Assembly: GCA_002104895.1 (NCBI GenBank) | Contig: MCFG01000200.1 | Location: 40,001 to 90,000, forward strand | Origin: Anaeromyces robustus | Taxonomy: Eukaryota > Neocallimastigomycota > Neocallimastigomycetes > Neocallimastigales > Neocallimastigaceae | DNA: 50,000 nt | Reading direction: 5' to 3' | Shown here: positions 46,371 to 50,000 of the stretch, one piece after another | How positions within the stretch are numbered: the stretch's first letter is position 1 | Layout of the letters: each line of letters opens with the position of its first letter | Made by a program: the position numbers and the translations under genes | Notes under the pieces: model-generated | Seen by the model: the letters and a program-made list of their open reading frames with translations, nothing else | Database searches by the model: none | What the model was told of the DNA's origin: nothing

Positions 46371-47782
46371 AATATTAAATAAAAATAATAAATGTTTATT
46401 TATTATTATAAAATAATTATTATTTTAGTAACATTGTAACATTCTTTTTTAATTATGTTGATTATTGTTTTTGTAGTTTCAATCATTTCATATAATTTTA
46501 TTTGATTATAATAAATATATTGTAATTTATTATTGCTTATATTAAATTATAATCACAGTATATTATAAATATAATATATAAATTAATTATTTTATTTATA
46601 AATAGTTAATCTTTAAAAAAATTAATAAATTTAAAATTAATAAAAATTTATATTCTTATATTTCTTTTTTATCCTAGCAGTTTTTATTTTTACTCTTTTT
46701 CTTTTTATAAATATATATTATATATATTTTTATTTATGTTTTTTTTTTTTTTAAGTAAAAAGAAAAAAGGAAAAGAAAAAGTTAAATACAATAAAGTCAT
46801 TGAAAAAATAGAAAATAATTTCTTATTAAAGAAAAAAATTAACAAACTCTAATATATATTTTCAACAAAGAAAAATATATAAACAATACTCATACCCATA
46901 ATTATCAATTTTCATATATTATCTTAATTTTCACTCTTTGTTTTATAACTGTTTTAATTTTTTTTATCAGTTTTTTATTTACATTTCTTCATATTTACTT
47001 AAAACTATTCTATTAATCTTTTTAATAAATTTATAAATATAAAAGGTAAAAAGAAAATAAAAAAAAATTATAAAGAATTTTATTATTTATATAATAAAAC
47101 TATGATGTTATTTATTTCTTTTTTTTTATAATATTTTATTATTTTTATTATTAAATTTCATTAAGAAAAAAAAAAAAGACTATAATATAATATGATATAA
47201 GAATAAATAAATAATTAAAAAATAAAAGAATGAACAAATATTTACTACTTAAACTATATATATAAATAAATATTAAAGAGAATAAAAATAAATATTATTA
47301 ATAATTTAAGTTTTTTTTTTTTTTAAAAAAAAAAAGAAAAAGAAAAATTGAAATTTAAATATGCATTGATAAAACAAAATAAAAATATTTAAAAAATGAA
47401 CTAAAATTATTTAAAAAAATATAAAGGAAATGCTATATGAATCAAAAAAATGAATATATTAATAAATTCATTAATTAATTAAACATTCAAATAGTATAAT
47501 AACAAATATAAAATATATATTAAATAATAAAAGTGTTATAATAAATATATATATATATTTATTATTATTCACAACAGATGAAAAAAAATATAAAATATTA
47601 GCATATAAATTCAAAATATATATAATATATATTTTGAATTTATTTTATTATATAAAATTATTATTATTATATAAAATTTTATAAAATATGAAATAATTAT
47701 TAATATCTTAAATATTTATTTTTAATTATTGTTTTTTAAATATTTTTTTAAAAAAATGTAATTTATTATATTATAATAGAAA

Positions 47783-48713
47783 ATGCCAGCTCCACCAAAA
47801 CCACGTAAGATTGTAGTATTAGGTGCTCCAGCTGTCGGAAAAGTACATATAATTTTATTATTGTTATTAAGTATAGAATTATGAAAAATATATAAATGAT
47901 AATAATACTAACAATTTAACAATTTATGTAATTTTTTAACTTATTTTAAATTTATAACTGTATTATATATATTTGACAAATTTATTTTATTATTTTATTA
48001 TTTTATTATTATCTACTAATACTTAAAATAAAATGTTATCAAAATTCTCTTATGATACTTAATAATATTAAAAAAAATAATAAACAAAAAATAATATTCC
48101 TAAAATTTCATTTTATTATTAACAACATAATGAATAATATTAAAATATAATCAAATTAATTAAAATATGATAAATATAATAACTGTAATAATAATAATAA
48201 TAATAAAAGTCTTCTTTAACTATTAGATTTGTTGAAGATAAATTCGTTGATAACTACTATCCAACTATTGAATCATCTTATACTAAAGTAGTCAAACATA
48301 AAAATCAGGAATATGCTTTAGAAATTAATGATACTGCTGGACAAGATGAATTTTCAATTCTTAATAATAAACATTCTATTGGTACTCATGGATATGCTAT
48401 AGTTTACTCTATTACTTCTCGTGATTCATTTAATTTATGTGAAACTATTCGTGATAAGATTTTAAATTATACTGGTACTGACTGGGTTCCAATTGTTTTA
48501 ATTGGTAATAAATGTGATTTAGAAGCTCAACGTCAAGTTACTAAAGAAGAATTAGCTGCTTTAGGTCAAAAATGGAATTGTAGTTTTATTGAGAGTAGTG
48601 CTTTCTCTAATATTAATATTACTAAAGCTTTTGATTCTTTAATTGGTGAAATAGAAAAATTAGAAAACCCATCTGGTGCTGAAGGTAACGGTGGAGGTTG
48701 TGTTATTCAATAA
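47783..48713 (+). CDS. RHEB: Rheb family small GTPase
   Basis: Rheb activates TORC1 and is switched off by the TSC complex. Exon 47783-47842 ends at the P-loop Lys; exon 48210-48713 begins SSLTIRFVEDKFVDNYYPTI. The protein is about 187 residues, the usual size. The motifs are GAPAVGKS (G1), YYPTIESSYTK (switch I with Thr), DTAGQDEFSI (G3, Rheb-like rather than Ras-like DTAGQEEY), NKCD (G4) and ESSAF (G5). The C-terminus GGGCVIQ is a CaaX box expected to be farnesylated, placing the protein on endomembranes. Rheb proteins usually carry Arg in the P-loop where Ras has Gly12; here the position is Pro. The 367-bp intron splits the P-loop between Lys and Ser. Confidence 0.93.
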
Positions 48714-50000
48714 ACTTATTAATTAAAATTTCAGTGAATAAAATTAAAATAATAACACAATATAAAGAAAAATTAGAAAAAAAAATAATTAAATAAAATA
48801 AAATAAGAAAGAAAAAAAAAAGGAAAAAAAAAAAAAAAAAAAGAAAAAAAAAATACTAATAAAAAATAGAAGTTAATTATGTAAATCTATCAATAAATGA
48901 AATGATTAAAAATTAATAAATTGACAAAGTTATAAAAAAAAATTTAAAAAAAAATACAAACTCTGTTAAATTCTTTATATATATAAAATTTTAATTTTAA
49001 TATATAAATAATAAAAAATATCAAAGATATATAAATAAATAAATTTTATATAAAAAGAAAAAAATAATAATTAAAAAAAAAAATAATAATAATAATAATA
49101 ATAATAATAATCAAAAAGGAAGAGTATTATTTTTTTCTCCATCTTTATTTATTTATTTATTTATTTATTTAATTGTTTATTTATTATTTAATTGATTTAT
49201 ATTCATCTTCAATCTTCTTTATTTATTTATTTTTTTTTTTTTTCTTTTTCTTTTTTTTTTTTTTTTTCATTATTTCTTTTTAATATTTCTTTTTTTGTAA
49301 AAAAAAGGAAAAAAAAATCATTAAAAATAATATTTAAAAAAATATAAATATAAATTAATCAATATATTTGAAAAAGAAATATTATAAATATTATAATAAT
49401 AATTAACCTCCCTTAAATATATTTAAAATAAAGTAGTTGTATGTTTACTTAGTATTTGTAAAAACATATATATTTAATTAAAAAATAAAATAAAAAAATA
49501 AAGATATAAAAATATATATATATAAATTAAAAATCATAAATTTTATTATTATAGAGAGTTAATTTTTTTTATTAATATAATGTTTATTTCACCATAAAAA
49601 GTACACACAGATAGTTTTTTTTTTTTTTTTTTTTTGTTTATATTAAAATTACATCTGTATTTTTATACATATTTTATTTGTAAGATTATATTTCTATAAA
49701 TATATTATAAATTATTTATTTATTGAATTAATTATTTATTTATTTGAATATTAAAGTTTTTCATTTGATACATTTTTTTTAATTAACCTAAACTTTTAGA
49801 TTATTTTTAATAATATTATTTAATAATTAAAATTTAATTAATTTTCTTTTTTTTCCATTATCATTTTTTATATTAGCAATAATATACAAGTTATTTTTAT
49901 TAAAAATATATATATATTAACAAAAACTTTTATCATATAAAAATTGATTTAATATATAATATTTCTCTTTTTCTTTTTCGTATTTTAATTATTTTCAAAA
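48714..50000. other. AT-rich sequence downstream of Rheb
   Basis: No gene is seen to the window end. It contains poly-A blocks (about 48812-48852), an AAT run (about 49082-49112), an ATTT run (about 49147-49172) and several long T-runs (about 49231-49267 and 49617-49635). Confidence 0.6.

Larger units (their letters stand above)
44018..47782. other. 3.8-kb AT-rich intergenic region upstream of Rheb
   Basis: No gene is seen on either strand. It holds two similar AAAT-rich arrays (about 44790-44910 and 46278-46370), several T-run/A-run junctions (about 45526-45544 and 47311-47333) and scattered TA-rich palindromic sequence. The last part must contain the Rheb promoter and 5' UTR. Confidence 0.6.

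Overview
The window looks like nuclear DNA of an early-diverging, zoospore-forming fungus, most probably an anaerobic gut fungus (Neocallimastigomycota). This is inferred from four things: extreme AT content; multi-kilobase AT-only intergenic stretches full of microsatellites; short GT-AG introns inside ordinary eukaryotic housekeeping genes; and a rotatin gene, which indicates centrioles and flagella. The triplet repeats also recall Dictyostelium, but the long gene deserts and the centriolar gene argue against it. No bacterial, viral or plasmid-like genes were seen.

Layout. 1-355: 3' end of an unknown gene. About 950-1365: an island of higher GC full of short hairpins, a candidate structured non-coding RNA. 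1757-3730 (+): a seven-exon gene whose C-terminal half resembles the BRD7/BRD9 chromatin subunits but has no recognisable bromodomain. 4026-6569 (-): single-exon protein with armadillo-like helices. 7053-11256 (+): DNA ligase IV. 11581-19858 (-): full-length rotatin in about 16 exons. 21392-21950 (-): ISCA1-type iron-sulfur assembly protein. 22506-24087 (+): very-long-chain 3-oxoacyl-CoA reductase. 26187-27644 (-): PH-domain protein. 27645-33332: 5.7-kb gene desert ending in a large inverted repeat. 33333-35400 (+): splicing factor CWC25. 36269-36556 (-): RAMP4/SERP1. 38978-40733 (-): Mediator subunit Med7. 41400-44017 (+): phosphatidylserine decarboxylase. 47783-48713 (+): Rheb GTPase with a farnesylation motif. 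The remainder is AT-rich intergenic DNA.

The genes form no operon or pathway cluster. They cover nuclear functions (ligase IV, Med7, CWC25, BRD-like), ER functions (3-oxoacyl-CoA reductase, RAMP4), mitochondrion-related-organelle functions (ISCA1, PSD), TORC1 signalling (Rheb) and centriole assembly (rotatin). Two closely spaced divergent pairs (ARM protein/LIG4 and ISCA1/reductase) leave gaps of about 480-555 bp that must hold both promoters.

Most unusual signals: the hairpin-rich island near 1 kb; the 382-bp inverted repeat at 32407-33227, whose arms look identical and which carries a 45-bp segment in permuted positions; a 77-bp minisatellite beside a long TTTA tract; and about 140 uninterrupted triplets inside a rotatin intron. 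All protein assignments rest on recognising conserved motifs by eye. No database search was run.
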